This document shows, one piece after another, positions 1-6,178 of a stretch of 6,178 nt of DNA (the stretch's first letter is position 1; each line of letters opens with the position of its first letter). A program made the translations under genes and the position numbers. The notes beneath the pieces were generated by a model. It did not search any database, was not told the origin of the DNA, and worked only from the letters and a program-made list of their open reading frames with translations. This DNA comes from CAZJOD01 sp964547525 (lineage in GTDB: Bacteria > Bacillota > Clostridia > JAAYHZ01), in the NCBI GenBank assembly GCA_964547525.1, contig CAZJOD010000194.1, positions 1-6,178 of the forward strand. Direction: 5' to 3'.

Positions 1-2010
1 ACTATAAACGAATACCCTGATGCGGATCCCGACGGTATTATGATATTGGATCCTAATATAGAACCCGGAATTGACATCACAGAAGCTTTAGGGTTAAATG
101 AAGATGTCATTGAGTTTGAGATTACGCCAAATCGTCGTGATTGTTATTCTGTCATCGGGCTGGCCAGAGAAGCCGCCGCTACTATTGAAAAAGCCTTCAA
201 ATTGAAAAAACCTTATGTTAGAGAAGACCGAGACACTTTAGACGGTAAAGCGGTTGTGAAAATACAAGACAGTGACTTGTGTACCAGATATACGGCAAGA
301 ATTGTAGAGGATATTGTTATAAAACCGTCTCCGCTTTGGATGAGAAAAAGACTTACCGAATCCGGTATAAGACCGATAAACAATATTGTAGATATTACTA
401 ATTATGTAATGTTAGAGTATGGTCAACCGATGCACGCGTTTGATTTGGATATGATAAAAGATCAAACAATTATTGTGAGAAAGGCTAATCCCGGCGAGTT
501 TATAGAAACCCTGGATGACCAAAAAAGAGCTCTAAAAGACAATATGTTATTAATCGCAGATCCTGAAAAAGCACTAGGTATAGCAGGAGTTATGGGTGGT
601 GCATATTCTCAAATCACCCCTTTAACTAAGAGGATTTTGTTTGAATCGGCGAATTTTAATGGAAAGTCTATCAGGTTAACCGCTAAAGCTTTAGGTATGC
701 GTACCGAATCATCAGGTTTATTTGAGAAAGGTCTTGATCCGAAAAATGCTTTATATGCATTGGAAAGAGCGGCTGAACTGGTTGAATTGCTAGGTGCCGG
801 TAAAGTATTAAAAGGGTATATCGATGTAGATTACTCGTCGCAGGAAATACGTAAAATAGAATTTGAACCTGACAAAATAAATAATTTGTTAGGAACGGAT
901 ATTTCATTGGACAATATGGTTAATATTTTACAAAGGCTGGAGATTAAAGCGGATTTAGATGAAATGAAGGTTATAATTCCGTCCTTTAGGTTGGATATAT
1001 CACAAACAGCCGATTTAGCCGAGGAAATTGCACGCTTTTACGGATATAATAATATAAAACCTACATTACTTGAGGGTAAAACGGCTACACAGGGACAAAA
1101 AACATATACACAAACAATAGGGGATATTATTAAGAACACAATGGTAGCTTGTGGTTTATATGAAATTTGCACATATTCGTTTACAAGTATGAATGTTTTT
1201 GATAAGATGGCCATGAATGATAACGATGAAAGACGAAATTGTATAGTTATAACAAACCCGTTAGGGGAAGATTTTAAGGTTATGCGTACCACTTGTATTC
1301 CGGATATGCTTACATCGATATCAAAGAATTTTAACAGGTTTATTACCGAAGGCGGATTGTTTGAAGTTGCAAACATATATAGCAAAGCTGAAAATGATGA
1401 AGTATCCGTGCAAAAAAGCCAATTAACCATTGGCCTTTACGGTGAAAAATATGACTTTTATACTTTAAAGGGAATTGTAGAATCATTGTTTGATGTTTTA
1501 GGAATAAAAAATGTGGAATATATGCGGGAAAGTGAATTGAATGAATTTCATCCCGGATGTACGGCTAAAATTATATGTGACAATATAATAATTGGTACCA
1601 TTGGAAAGATTCATCCTTCAATCTGTGAAAATTTTATTATTCCAAGAGAAAGTTTTTGCGGTATAATTGATGTAGAGAATCTGGCTAAGTTATCGTCACT
1701 TGACAGAAAGTATAAACAATTACCGAAGTACCCGGCTGTGACAAGGGATCTGGCAATGGTGACTGACGAGAATATACCTGTAGGTGAAATTGAGAAATTA
1801 ATTAAGGCACGCGGAGGAAAGATACTGGAAGATGTTAAATTATTCGACATCTACAGAGGTAAACAGGTCGGTGAAGGTCGAAAAAGTGTAGCGTATTCAA
1901 TAGTATTTAGAGCTGATGATAGAACCTTACAAGATTCTGAAGTAAACAAATCTATGGATAGAATCTTAGAATCGCTGCAGCAGGAATATCAAGCCGAATT
2001 AAGAAAATAA
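1..2010 (+). CDS. pheT: Phenylalanyl-tRNA synthetase beta subunit (5'-truncated by window edge)
   Basis: This is the beta chain of the cytoplasmic (alpha-beta)2 enzyme that charges tRNA-Phe with phenylalanine. The frame is open from base 1, so the ATG at 40 is internal and the gene begins outside the window. 669 residues are visible against roughly 790-800 for the family, so about 130 N-terminal residues, mostly the OB-fold tRNA-binding domain, are missing. In visible numbering, the B1 motif EFEITPNR is near 38-45. The B3/B4 editing domain includes RTESSGLFEKGLDP near 234-247. The B5 domain spans about 283-350 with PSFRLDI and DLAEEIARFYGY. The catalytic-like B6/B7 core includes NPLGEDFKVMRTT from 419. 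The C-terminal anticodon-binding FDX-ACB domain runs from about 576 (YPAVTRDLAMV) to the end. The reading frame is intact. pheS would be expected just upstream. No terminator follows; the next gene starts after 20 nt. Confidence 0.97.
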   Translation, partial: TINEYPDADPDGIMILDPNIEPGIDITEALGLNEDVIEFEITPNRRDCYSVIGLAREAAATIEKAFKLKKPYVREDRDTLDGKAVVKIQDSDLCTRYTARIVEDIVIKPSPLWMRKRLTESGIRPINNIVDITNYVMLEYGQPMHAFDLDMIKDQTIIVRKANPGEFIETLDDQKRALKDNMLLIADPEKALGIAGVMGGAYSQITPLTKRILFESANFNGKSIRLTAKALGMRTESSGLFEKGLDPKNALYALERAAELVELLGAGKVLKGYIDVDYSSQEIRKIEFEPDKINNLLGTDISLDNMVNILQRLEIKADLDEMKVIIPSFRLDISQTADLAEEIARFYGYNNIKPTLLEGKTATQGQKTYTQTIGDIIKNTMVACGLYEICTYSFTSMNVFDKMAMNDNDERRNCIVITNPLGEDFKVMRTTCIPDMLTSISKNFNRFITEGGLFEVANIYSKAENDEVSVQKSQLTIGLYGEKYDFYTLKGIVESLFDVLGIKNVEYMRESELNEFHPGCTAKIICDNIIIGTIGKIHPSICENFIIPRESFCGIIDVENLAKLSSLDRKYKQLPKYPAVTRDLAMVTDENIPVGEIEKLIKARGGKILEDVKLFDIYRGKQVGEGRKSVAYSIVFRADDRTLQDSEVNKSMDRILESLQQEYQAELRK

Positions 2011-2016
2011 AAACAT

Positions 2017-2024
2017 AAGGATGG
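2017..2024 (+). promoter_or_regulatory. Ribosome binding site supporting the GTG start at 2031
   Basis: AAGGATGG lies 6 nt upstream of GTG 2031, in the short gap after the pheT stop. The overlapping ATG at 2021 is in another frame and hits a stop after 22 codons, so the GTG is the credible start. Confidence 0.6.
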
Positions 2025-2030
2025 TACAAA

Positions 2031-2969
2031 GTGGATTATTCATTTTTAGACAAGAAAGAATATCAAGACATTTTACTCCTTCAGCTTGATAACGAGCATA
2101 ATTTGCCCTTTTTTATCACTAAATTAACAGGTGATCAATTCAGAAAGGTAAAACACAGGCATGAATATGTTCAAATAGAATATATTTCAAAAGGTATTGT
2201 TAAACATTACATTAACGATAATTACTTTGAATTGGTTCAAGGAGACATATTCGTTATTCCACCGTATGTACCTCATAGATTCGGTGTTTCTCAAGATCAA
2301 GAAGCCGAAATAGTTGAACTTGAGTTTATACCTCAATATATTAATGAAAAGTTTTCTCCGGAAGAAAAAAGTGAAACATTTTTTGATTTTGCTTATTTAG
2401 AACCGTTTTTGGTATCGGAGAAGAAAATAAAACCGCGTCTGAACCTTTCAGGTAAAATAAGAGATGATGTAGAGAATATCCTCAACGAAATGATTTCTGA
2501 GTATGATAATATGGATGACGATTTTGAGCTAATGTTCAAATCCTTAATCTTGAGGTTGTTAATAATACTTTCAAGGGAATACAGAAATAGTGAAGGTGGT
2601 GGCCCTCATAAAGATTTATTGTTAGACCGCCACAAAGAAAATCTTATAGCAGCCCGGGACTATATCGATAAAAATTATGTTTATGATATAAAGGTTGAGG
2701 ATGTAGCTAAAATTGCTATGGTTTCAGGTTCATATTTCAGATATCTATTCAAAAATCTTACGCATAAAACATTTACCGAATATGTAAATTATCTGAGGAT
2801 AAAAAGAGCGTCGGAACTTTTAATAAAGAATTATACCGAAAGTGTGTATGATATATGTTTTTCGGTGGGATTTAACAACATTAATTATTTTAATCGTCTG
2901 TTCAAGCAGCAAACAGGGTTGAGCCCGTTGCAATATAGAAAAAAAGTACTTCGCATCAATAATATTTAA
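2031..2969 (+). CDS. AraC-family transcriptional regulator with N-terminal cupin domain
   Basis: A 312-residue one-component regulator. Residues about 40-105 form an AraC-type cupin sensor: HRHEYVQIEYISKG, then a GDIFVIPPYVPHRF stretch near 71-84, typical of effector-binding arms in sugar-responsive members. Residues about 204-305 form the double helix-turn-helix DNA-binding domain. The first helix-turn-helix is near 222-241 (VEDVAKIAMVSGSYFRYLFK). The second carries the family signature near 271-302 (SVYDICFSVGFNNINYFNRLFK, then TGLSPLQYR). Length is usual for the family. The start is GTG with AAGGATGG 6 nt before it. It sits 20 nt after pheT and 13 nt before the amidohydrolase, so it probably controls that hydrolase and the HAD gene (inference). 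The effector is unknown; no transporter or glycosidase adjoins it to point to a sugar. Confidence 0.93.
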   Translation: MDYSFLDKKEYQDILLLQLDNEHNLPFFITKLTGDQFRKVKHRHEYVQIEYISKGIVKHYINDNYFELVQGDIFVIPPYVPHRFGVSQDQEAEIVELEFIPQYINEKFSPEEKSETFFDFAYLEPFLVSEKKIKPRLNLSGKIRDDVENILNEMISEYDNMDDDFELMFKSLILRLLIILSREYRNSEGGGPHKDLLLDRHKENLIAARDYIDKNYVYDIKVEDVAKIAMVSGSYFRYLFKNLTHKTFTEYVNYLRIKRASELLIKNYTESVYDICFSVGFNNINYFNRLFKQQTGLSPLQYRKKVLRINNI

Positions 2970-2975
2970 AGGAGG
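2968..2975 (+). promoter_or_regulatory. Strong ribosome binding site of the amidohydrolase gene
   Basis: AAAGGAGG, a near-perfect anti-16S match, lies 7 nt before ATG 2983. Its first two bases are the last two of the regulator's TAA stop, an arrangement typical of genes translated from one message. Confidence 0.85.
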
Positions 2976-2982
2976 TATCAAT

Positions 2983-3858
2983 ATGATTATTGATATTCAT
3001 AACCATCCCGATTGGCATAAGCATAATTTGGAAAAGTTTATTGCCAACATGGACGAATACAATATTGATAAAACATGGATTTTAACATGGGAATGTCCGG
3101 AGGATGAATTCTCTCCGAGTTATTTTCAACACAACTCTCCGATTGACGAACACAACTGTATTCCGTTTTCACGTTGTGTGAAGTATGTTGAGAAATATCC
3201 TTCACGTTTTGTGTTGGGATATGCACCGGACCCGAGGGTTCCGAATGCCATTGATAAAATGGATGCTGCAATTACCATTCACGGTGCAAGAGTATACGGT
3301 GAATTGAAACTTAGAATGATGTATGATAACAGGGATGCCATTAGAATGTATAAATTCTGTGGAGAGAAGAATGTACCCGTTTTAGTACATATTGATTATG
3401 AGTTTAATACCGGACGCGGGTACCCAAGACCTAATTATTGGTATGGAGGCGGTATTGAAGCTTTTGAAAGAGCTGTTGCGGAATGTGAAAATACAAATTT
3501 CATAGGCCATGCACCGGGCTTTTGGGCGCATATATCCGGGGACGGATTACATGACAAAACATCATACCCTAAAGGTAAGGTTGTCGAAGGCGGCAAGCTT
3601 ATTCAAATGTTAAACGATTATCCTAATCTTTATTGTGATATATCTGCGGGTTCCGGATGCAATGCATTAAAAAGAGATCCTGAGTTTGCTTTTTGGTTTA
3701 TAAATCAATATCAAGACAGGATAATGTACGGAAGAGATTATTTTGACAATCAGCATCAAGAATTTTTAGCTACACTAGATTTAACTCAGGAAGTAAAGGA
3801 TAAAATTTTCTTTAAAAACGCGTTAAAACTGGTACCGTTGGACGATGTGGAAATATAA
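2983..3858 (+). CDS. Amidohydrolase-2 family metal-dependent hydrolase
   Basis: A 291-residue protein with the landmarks of a TIM-barrel amidohydrolase of the Amidohydro_2 group, which hydrolyses or decarboxylates small cyclic or carboxylated substrates. The N-terminal metal motif is DIHNH (H6, H8) at the end of strand 1. Further candidate ligands are H136 in VPVLVHIDYE, H176 in NFIGHAPGFW and D252 in MYGRDYFD. The last replaces the more usual GSD(Y/F/W)P, but its Asp is in place. NALKLVPL near 279-286 resembles the family's C-terminal NALRLL-like helix. No signal peptide or membrane segment is seen, so it is cytoplasmic. It follows the AraC gene by 13 nt with a strong ribosome site, and the HAD gene begins 5 nt after its stop, so the three are likely co-expressed. 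The substrate cannot be assigned: lactonase, decarboxylase and amidase activities all occur in this superfamily. Confidence 0.85.
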   Translation: MIIDIHNHPDWHKHNLEKFIANMDEYNIDKTWILTWECPEDEFSPSYFQHNSPIDEHNCIPFSRCVKYVEKYPSRFVLGYAPDPRVPNAIDKMDAAITIHGARVYGELKLRMMYDNRDAIRMYKFCGEKNVPVLVHIDYEFNTGRGYPRPNYWYGGGIEAFERAVAECENTNFIGHAPGFWAHISGDGLHDKTSYPKGKVVEGGKLIQMLNDYPNLYCDISAGSGCNALKRDPEFAFWFINQYQDRIMYGRDYFDNQHQEFLATLDLTQEVKDKIFFKNALKLVPLDDVEI

Positions 3859-3863
3859 AGATC

Positions 3864-4508
3864 ATGATTAAAAAAACAGGTATTATTTTCGATATGGACG
3901 GTGTTCTTGTTGATAGTGAACCGGTCATAAAAGCGGCCGCTATAGCAGGTCTGGCTGAATATGGTGTCAATGCCCGTCCTGAAGATTTCGACCCTTTTGT
4001 GGGAGCGGGTGAAGACAAATTTATAGGTGGTGTTGCGGAAAAATATGGTGTTCGGTATATTAAAGACATGAAGCGGCGTGTATACGAGATTTGTTTGGAT
4101 CTTGTGAAAGACAACCTTAAAATATATGAAGGTATTTCGGGATTACTCGGGAGGTTATCGAACAAAGGATATTCTCTGGCATTAGCAAGTAGTGCGGATA
4201 GGATTAAGGTGGAAGCAAATTTAGATACAGCCGGGATTTCGTTTAGTTTATTTGAAACGATTTTAACCGGAGAAGATGTTATAAATAAAAAGCCTGCACC
4301 TGATATTTTTCTTAAAGCTGCAGAAAGACTTGGGGTTATGCCGGAATCGTGCTATGTTGTTGAAGACGCCGAGAACGGAATAAAAGCTGCAAAAACGGCA
4401 GGTATGAAGGCGGTCGGTATTACTACGTCGTTTTCTTACGACCGGTTGAAAGCACAAAATGCCGATTTCGTTTTCGATAATACTTTAGACATTGAAACAA
4501 TCTTTTAA
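3864..4508 (+). CDS. HAD-superfamily hydrolase, beta-phosphoglucomutase-like
   Basis: A 214-residue HAD subfamily IA enzyme. Motif I is IIFDMDGVLVDSEP with nucleophile D10 and general acid/base D12. A helical C1 cap spans about 16-85. Motif II is ALASSADR with S109. Motif III is KKPAPDIF with K143. Motif IV is VVEDAENGI with E167/D168 for magnesium. This pattern fits beta-phosphoglucomutase and related sugar-phosphate or phosphoglycolate phosphatases; the second Asp of motif I is needed for either activity, so mutase and phosphatase cannot be separated here. The ATG is 5 nt after the amidohydrolase stop and no good Shine-Dalgarno sequence is seen (only GTGG 13 nt upstream), which suggests translational coupling to that gene. 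It may process a sugar phosphate made in the cassette or act as a housecleaning phosphatase. Confidence 0.9.
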   Translation: MIKKTGIIFDMDGVLVDSEPVIKAAAIAGLAEYGVNARPEDFDPFVGAGEDKFIGGVAEKYGVRYIKDMKRRVYEICLDLVKDNLKIYEGISGLLGRLSNKGYSLALASSADRIKVEANLDTAGISFSLFETILTGEDVINKKPAPDIFLKAAERLGVMPESCYVVEDAENGIKAAKTAGMKAVGITTSFSYDRLKAQNADFVFDNTLDIETIF

Positions 4509-4535
4509 AGGTAGGCTTATTTTTATCTCATTTGG

Positions 4536-4564
4536 TTGTCTGATTAGTAATGTGGCAATATACA
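4536..4564 (+). promoter_or_regulatory. Possible weak sigma-A promoter for the nitroreductase gene
   Basis: TTGTCT (4536-4541) and TATACA (4559-4564) are separated by 17 nt, each matching four of six consensus bases. Transcription would begin near 4571, leaving a leader of about 34 nt before ATG 4605. Such matches occur by chance in AT-rich DNA, so this is tentative. Confidence 0.3.
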
Positions 4565-4587
4565 TTATATGAATATTGCTCTCTATG

Positions 4588-4593
4588 AAAGGA
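4588..4593 (+). promoter_or_regulatory. Ribosome binding site that decides the nitroreductase start
   Basis: AAAGGA lies 11 nt before ATG 4605. The in-frame upstream ATG at 4569 has no Shine-Dalgarno-like sequence before it, so 4605 is preferred. Confidence 0.55.
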
Positions 4594-4604
4594 ATGAAAA
4601 TGAC

Positions 4605-5114
4605 ATGGATGTATTAACTGCGATCAAAGAAAGAAGAAGTATAAGGAGTTATTTACCTAAGGAAGTAGAACCTGAAAAACTGAAAAAAGTCTTAGAGGCG
4701 GCAAGATTGGCGCCTTCTGCACGAAACCTGCAGAATTGGAAATTTATTGCCGTCCAAGATAAAAACACAATTAACTTACTGGTAGATGCTTGTAACGGAC
4801 AAAGTTTTGTCGGAGAAGCACCTGTATTTATTGCAGCTTGCGCTTTAGAGGACGGAGGATTAATGGGATGTGGAATACCCAGGCATGTGGTTGATGTTTC
4901 AATAGCAATGACACATATAATACTTGAAGCATATGAACAAGGGTTGGGAACCTGTTGGTTGGGAAGTTTCAACCGGGAAAAAGTCAAAAATATTTTGGGA
5001 ATTCCCGATAAAGCCGTAGTTGTTGCCGTTACACCTTTAGGATATCCGGCCGGTTCGGTTTCCGCCAGACCTAGAAAAGCTTTTGAAGAAGTTGTATCTT
5101 ACGAGAAGTTTTAA
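4605..5114 (+). CDS. Nitroreductase-family FMN oxidoreductase
   Basis: A small flavoenzyme, 169 residues from ATG 4605, of the NAD(P)H-dependent nitroreductase family. Members are FMN-binding dimers that reduce nitro compounds, quinones or flavins. Visible family features are AIKERRSIRSY at 6-16 (phosphate-binding arginines), LAPSARNLQNWKF at 35-47 (FMN contact loop), the helix DVSIAMTHIILEA at 97-109, GLGTCWLGSF at 113-122 and LGYPAG at 145-150. An alternative in-frame ATG at 4569 would add 12 residues. I prefer 4605 because family members usually begin a few residues before the IKERRSIR motif and because AAAGGA precedes it. A 96-nt gap separates it from the HAD gene, longer than the other gaps, so it may be independently transcribed. 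Two hairpin terminators follow. The physiological substrate is unknown. Confidence 0.9.
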   Translation: MDVLTAIKERRSIRSYLPKEVEPEKLKKVLEAARLAPSARNLQNWKFIAVQDKNTINLLVDACNGQSFVGEAPVFIAACALEDGGLMGCGIPRHVVDVSIAMTHIILEAYEQGLGTCWLGSFNREKVKNILGIPDKAVVVAVTPLGYPAGSVSARPRKAFEEVVSYEKF

Positions 5115-5135
5115 AATTTACGACAGTTTATTTAT

Positions 5136-5164
5136 TTGACGTTAAGGAATCAAGTTGTGATTAT
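5136..5164 (+). promoter_or_regulatory. Promoter-like sequence between the nitroreductase stop and the terminators
   Basis: TTGACG (5136-5141, five of six consensus) and GATTAT (5159-5164, four of six) are 17 nt apart. A perfect TATAAT occurs at 5170-5175 but has no -35 at suitable spacing. If active, it would give a transcript of about 120 nt made almost wholly of the two hairpins downstream. It may equally be chance. Confidence 0.25.
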
Positions 5165-5202
5165 ATTCATATAATAAAATAAACATTTAGAATTACCGGA
5201 AT

Positions 5203-5249
5203 AATAAAAGAGTCTTTGTCTATACAGATCAAAGACTCTTTTATTTATT
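5203..5249 (+). terminator. Intrinsic terminator 1 after the nitroreductase gene
   Basis: A perfect 16-bp inverted repeat pairs 5203-5218 with 5230-5245 around an 11-nt loop. The core GAGTCTTTG/CAAAGACTC is followed by TTTTATTTATT, the U-rich tract. TCT and AGA inside the loop could add 3 bp with one bulged T. The A-rich left flank pairs with the U-tract, so the hairpin could act on both strands. Confidence 0.8.
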
Positions 5250-5251
5250 CT

Positions 5252-5294
5252 AAGCCCGGTATGTTCTATGTTCAATACATACCGGGCTTTTATT
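5252..5294 (+). terminator. Intrinsic terminator 2, in tandem with the first
   Basis: A perfect 13-bp inverted repeat pairs AAGCCCGGTATGT (5252-5264) with 5277-5289 around a 12-nt loop, followed by a TTTTATT tract. Its stem is more GC-rich than that of terminator 1 and starts only 6 nt after it. The two stems are unrelated in sequence, so this is a tandem pair rather than a duplication. Confidence 0.85.
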
Positions 5295-5346
5295 CCCATT
5301 ATAATGCAAGGTGTGTGGGTTGTTTTATTAATTTTTACCATACGGG

Positions 5347-5374
5347 TTGCACCTGAATATGTGTATGATATAAT
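5347..5374 (+). promoter_or_regulatory. Extended -10 sigma-A promoter of pgi
   Basis: A perfect TATAAT (5369-5374) is preceded by TG one base upstream (5366-5367), an extended -10 element. The -35 candidate TTGCAC (5347-5352) is 16 nt away and matches only its first three bases, as is common for extended -10 promoters. Transcription would start near 5381, giving a leader of about 20 nt with no room for a riboswitch. Confidence 0.7.
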
Positions 5375-5390
5375 ATATTAAAAAAACTAC

Positions 5391-5395
5391 GGAGG
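5391..5395 (+). promoter_or_regulatory. Ribosome binding site of pgi
   Basis: GGAGG lies 6 nt before ATG 5402, optimal spacing, and fixes the start of the pgi reading frame. Confidence 0.85.
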
Positions 5396-5401
5396 TTTGT
5401 T

Positions 5402-6178
5402 ATGCTGAAGTTTGATTATAAATATGCTTCTGATTTTATTAAACAACATGAAATTGAATATAATGCGCAATCGGCGCTTAATGCTTTGAATATTTTAGAA
5501 TCGGGAAAAGGGCCGGGAAGTGATTTTTTAGGATGGACAAATTTGCCTACCGAATACGACAGAGCGGAACTAGAAAAGCTTTTGGTTTGCTCCGACCGAA
5601 TTAAAAGTGACAGTGATATTTTGATAACAATTGGAATAGGTGGATCGTATTTAGGGTCAAAAGCGTTAATAGAAGCTCTTGGAAATCAATTCTCTTATTT
5701 AAAACCATTCGGTAAGGGTGTAAATACAAAAGTTTTGTTTGCCGGGAACAATTTAAGTTCAACATATTTAAGCGAATTGCTAGATGCCGTTTCGGATTAT
5801 GATCTTTCAATTAATGTCATATCTAAATCGGGAACAACCACCGAACCTGCGGTTGCATTCAGGTTTTTTAAAGCGCTAATGGAGAAAAAATACGGTAAAG
5901 CCAAAGCCGCAAAAAGAATATATGCCACCACAGATAAAAACGTAGGTGCACTAAAAGCTTTAGCAGATACCGAAGGGTACGAAACATTTGTTATACCCGA
6001 TAATGTAGGTGGAAGATACAGTGTTTTGACACCGGCAGGTCTTTTACCTGTTGCGGTTGCAGGCATTGATGTAAATGAATTGTTCAAAGGTGCCGAGAAC
6101 ATGATGCATATAACCTCAAAAAAATCAGAATATGAAAATCCGGCCTGTATGAATGCTTTATCCAGAAATATTCTTCTG
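5402..6178 (+). CDS. pgi: Glucose-6-phosphate isomerase (3'-truncated by window edge)
   Basis: This glycolytic enzyme interconverts glucose 6-phosphate and fructose 6-phosphate in the cytoplasm. The first 259 residues are visible with no stop; the rest lies outside the window. Recognisable parts are ITIGIGGSYLGSKA at 75-88 (phosphate-binding glycine loop), INVISKSGTTTEPA at 137-150 (the sugar-phosphate SIS-fold motif) and DNVGGRYSVLTPAG at 200-213, which matches phosphoglucose isomerase signature 1. The spacing of these motifs fits the short form of about 450 residues found in Gram-positive bacteria, not the 550-residue form of enterobacteria. The second signature would lie past the edge. The start is set by GGAGG 6 nt upstream, and an extended -10 promoter plus a preceding double terminator make it a separate transcription unit from the genes to its left. 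Confidence 0.96.
   Translation, partial: MLKFDYKYASDFIKQHEIEYNAQSALNALNILESGKGPGSDFLGWTNLPTEYDRAELEKLLVCSDRIKSDSDILITIGIGGSYLGSKALIEALGNQFSYLKPFGKGVNTKVLFAGNNLSSTYLSELLDAVSDYDLSINVISKSGTTTEPAVAFRFFKALMEKKYGKAKAAKRIYATTDKNVGALKALADTEGYETFVIPDNVGGRYSVLTPAGLLPVAVAGIDVNELFKGAENMMHITSKKSEYENPACMNALSRNILL

Noticed and set aside
700..741. Unusual residues in the PheT editing-domain motif (SSGLFEKG instead of the commoner S-x-RFEKG)
   Set aside because: Clostridial PheT proteins often have a Gly at this place (for example ASGKFEKGLDP as I recall it), so the change looks lineage-typical rather than a loss of function.
1700..1705. Perfect TTGACA inside pheT as a -35 for the downstream regulator
   Set aside because: The sequence 16-18 nt downstream (around 1722-1729) is ACCGAAGT, nothing like a -10 box, and the site lies within conserved FDX-ACB coding sequence.
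3812..4165. Minus-strand open frame of 117 codons, and similar ones at 1038-1430, 4649-4987 and 5797-6102
   Set aside because: All lie opposite well-supported + strand genes, show no family motifs and have no credible ribosome sites, so they are antisense shadows.
5150..5341. Minus-strand open frame of 63 codons in the nitroreductase-pgi spacer
   Set aside because: It runs through both terminator hairpins, its composition is low complexity, and it resembles no protein family I recognise.
5310..5360. GGGTTG repeated before and inside the pgi promoter region, and a short AGGTG/CACCT inverted pair, as a possible operator
   Set aside because: The matching arms are only 5-6 nt and far apart, within what chance allows in this stretch.

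Overview
This window reads as chromosomal DNA of a low-GC Gram-positive bacterium, most likely a member of the Clostridia. The evidence is the AT-rich coding sequence with many AGA, ATA and TTA codons, purine-rich Shine-Dalgarno sites (for example AAAGGAGG), clostridial-looking PheT motifs and the short Gram-positive type of glucose-6-phosphate isomerase. The assignment comes from family resemblance only; no search was run. All six genes lie on the + strand.

Layout. (1) 1-2010 is the 3' part of pheT, phenylalanyl-tRNA synthetase beta subunit, cut by the left edge. (2) 2031-2969 encodes an AraC-family regulator with a cupin sensor domain. It starts at GTG only 20 nt after pheT. (3) 2983-3858 encodes a metal-dependent hydrolase of the amidohydrolase-2 type. 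(4) 3864-4508 encodes a HAD phosphatase/phosphomutase resembling beta-phosphoglucomutase. (5) 4605-5114 encodes a small FMN nitroreductase; a weak promoter-like sequence lies upstream. (6) 5115-5401 is a 287-nt non-coding stretch with two tandem hairpin terminators followed by a strong extended -10 promoter. (7) 5402-6178 is the 5' part of pgi, cut by the right edge.

How the genes relate. pheT, araC, the amidohydrolase and the HAD gene are packed with 20, 13 and 5 nt gaps and no visible terminator, so they may be co-transcribed. The regulator-hydrolase-HAD trio looks like a small catabolic or metabolite-repair cassette inserted behind a housekeeping gene; its substrate cannot be read from the sequence. 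The nitroreductase may be its own unit or the end of the same transcript. The double terminator isolates this block from pgi, which has its own promoter.

There is no CRISPR array, insertion sequence, phage gene, tRNA or rRNA, and I see no convincing new defence or mobile system. The items most worth a second look are the regulator-hydrolase-HAD cassette behind pheT and the hairpin-rich spacer before pgi.
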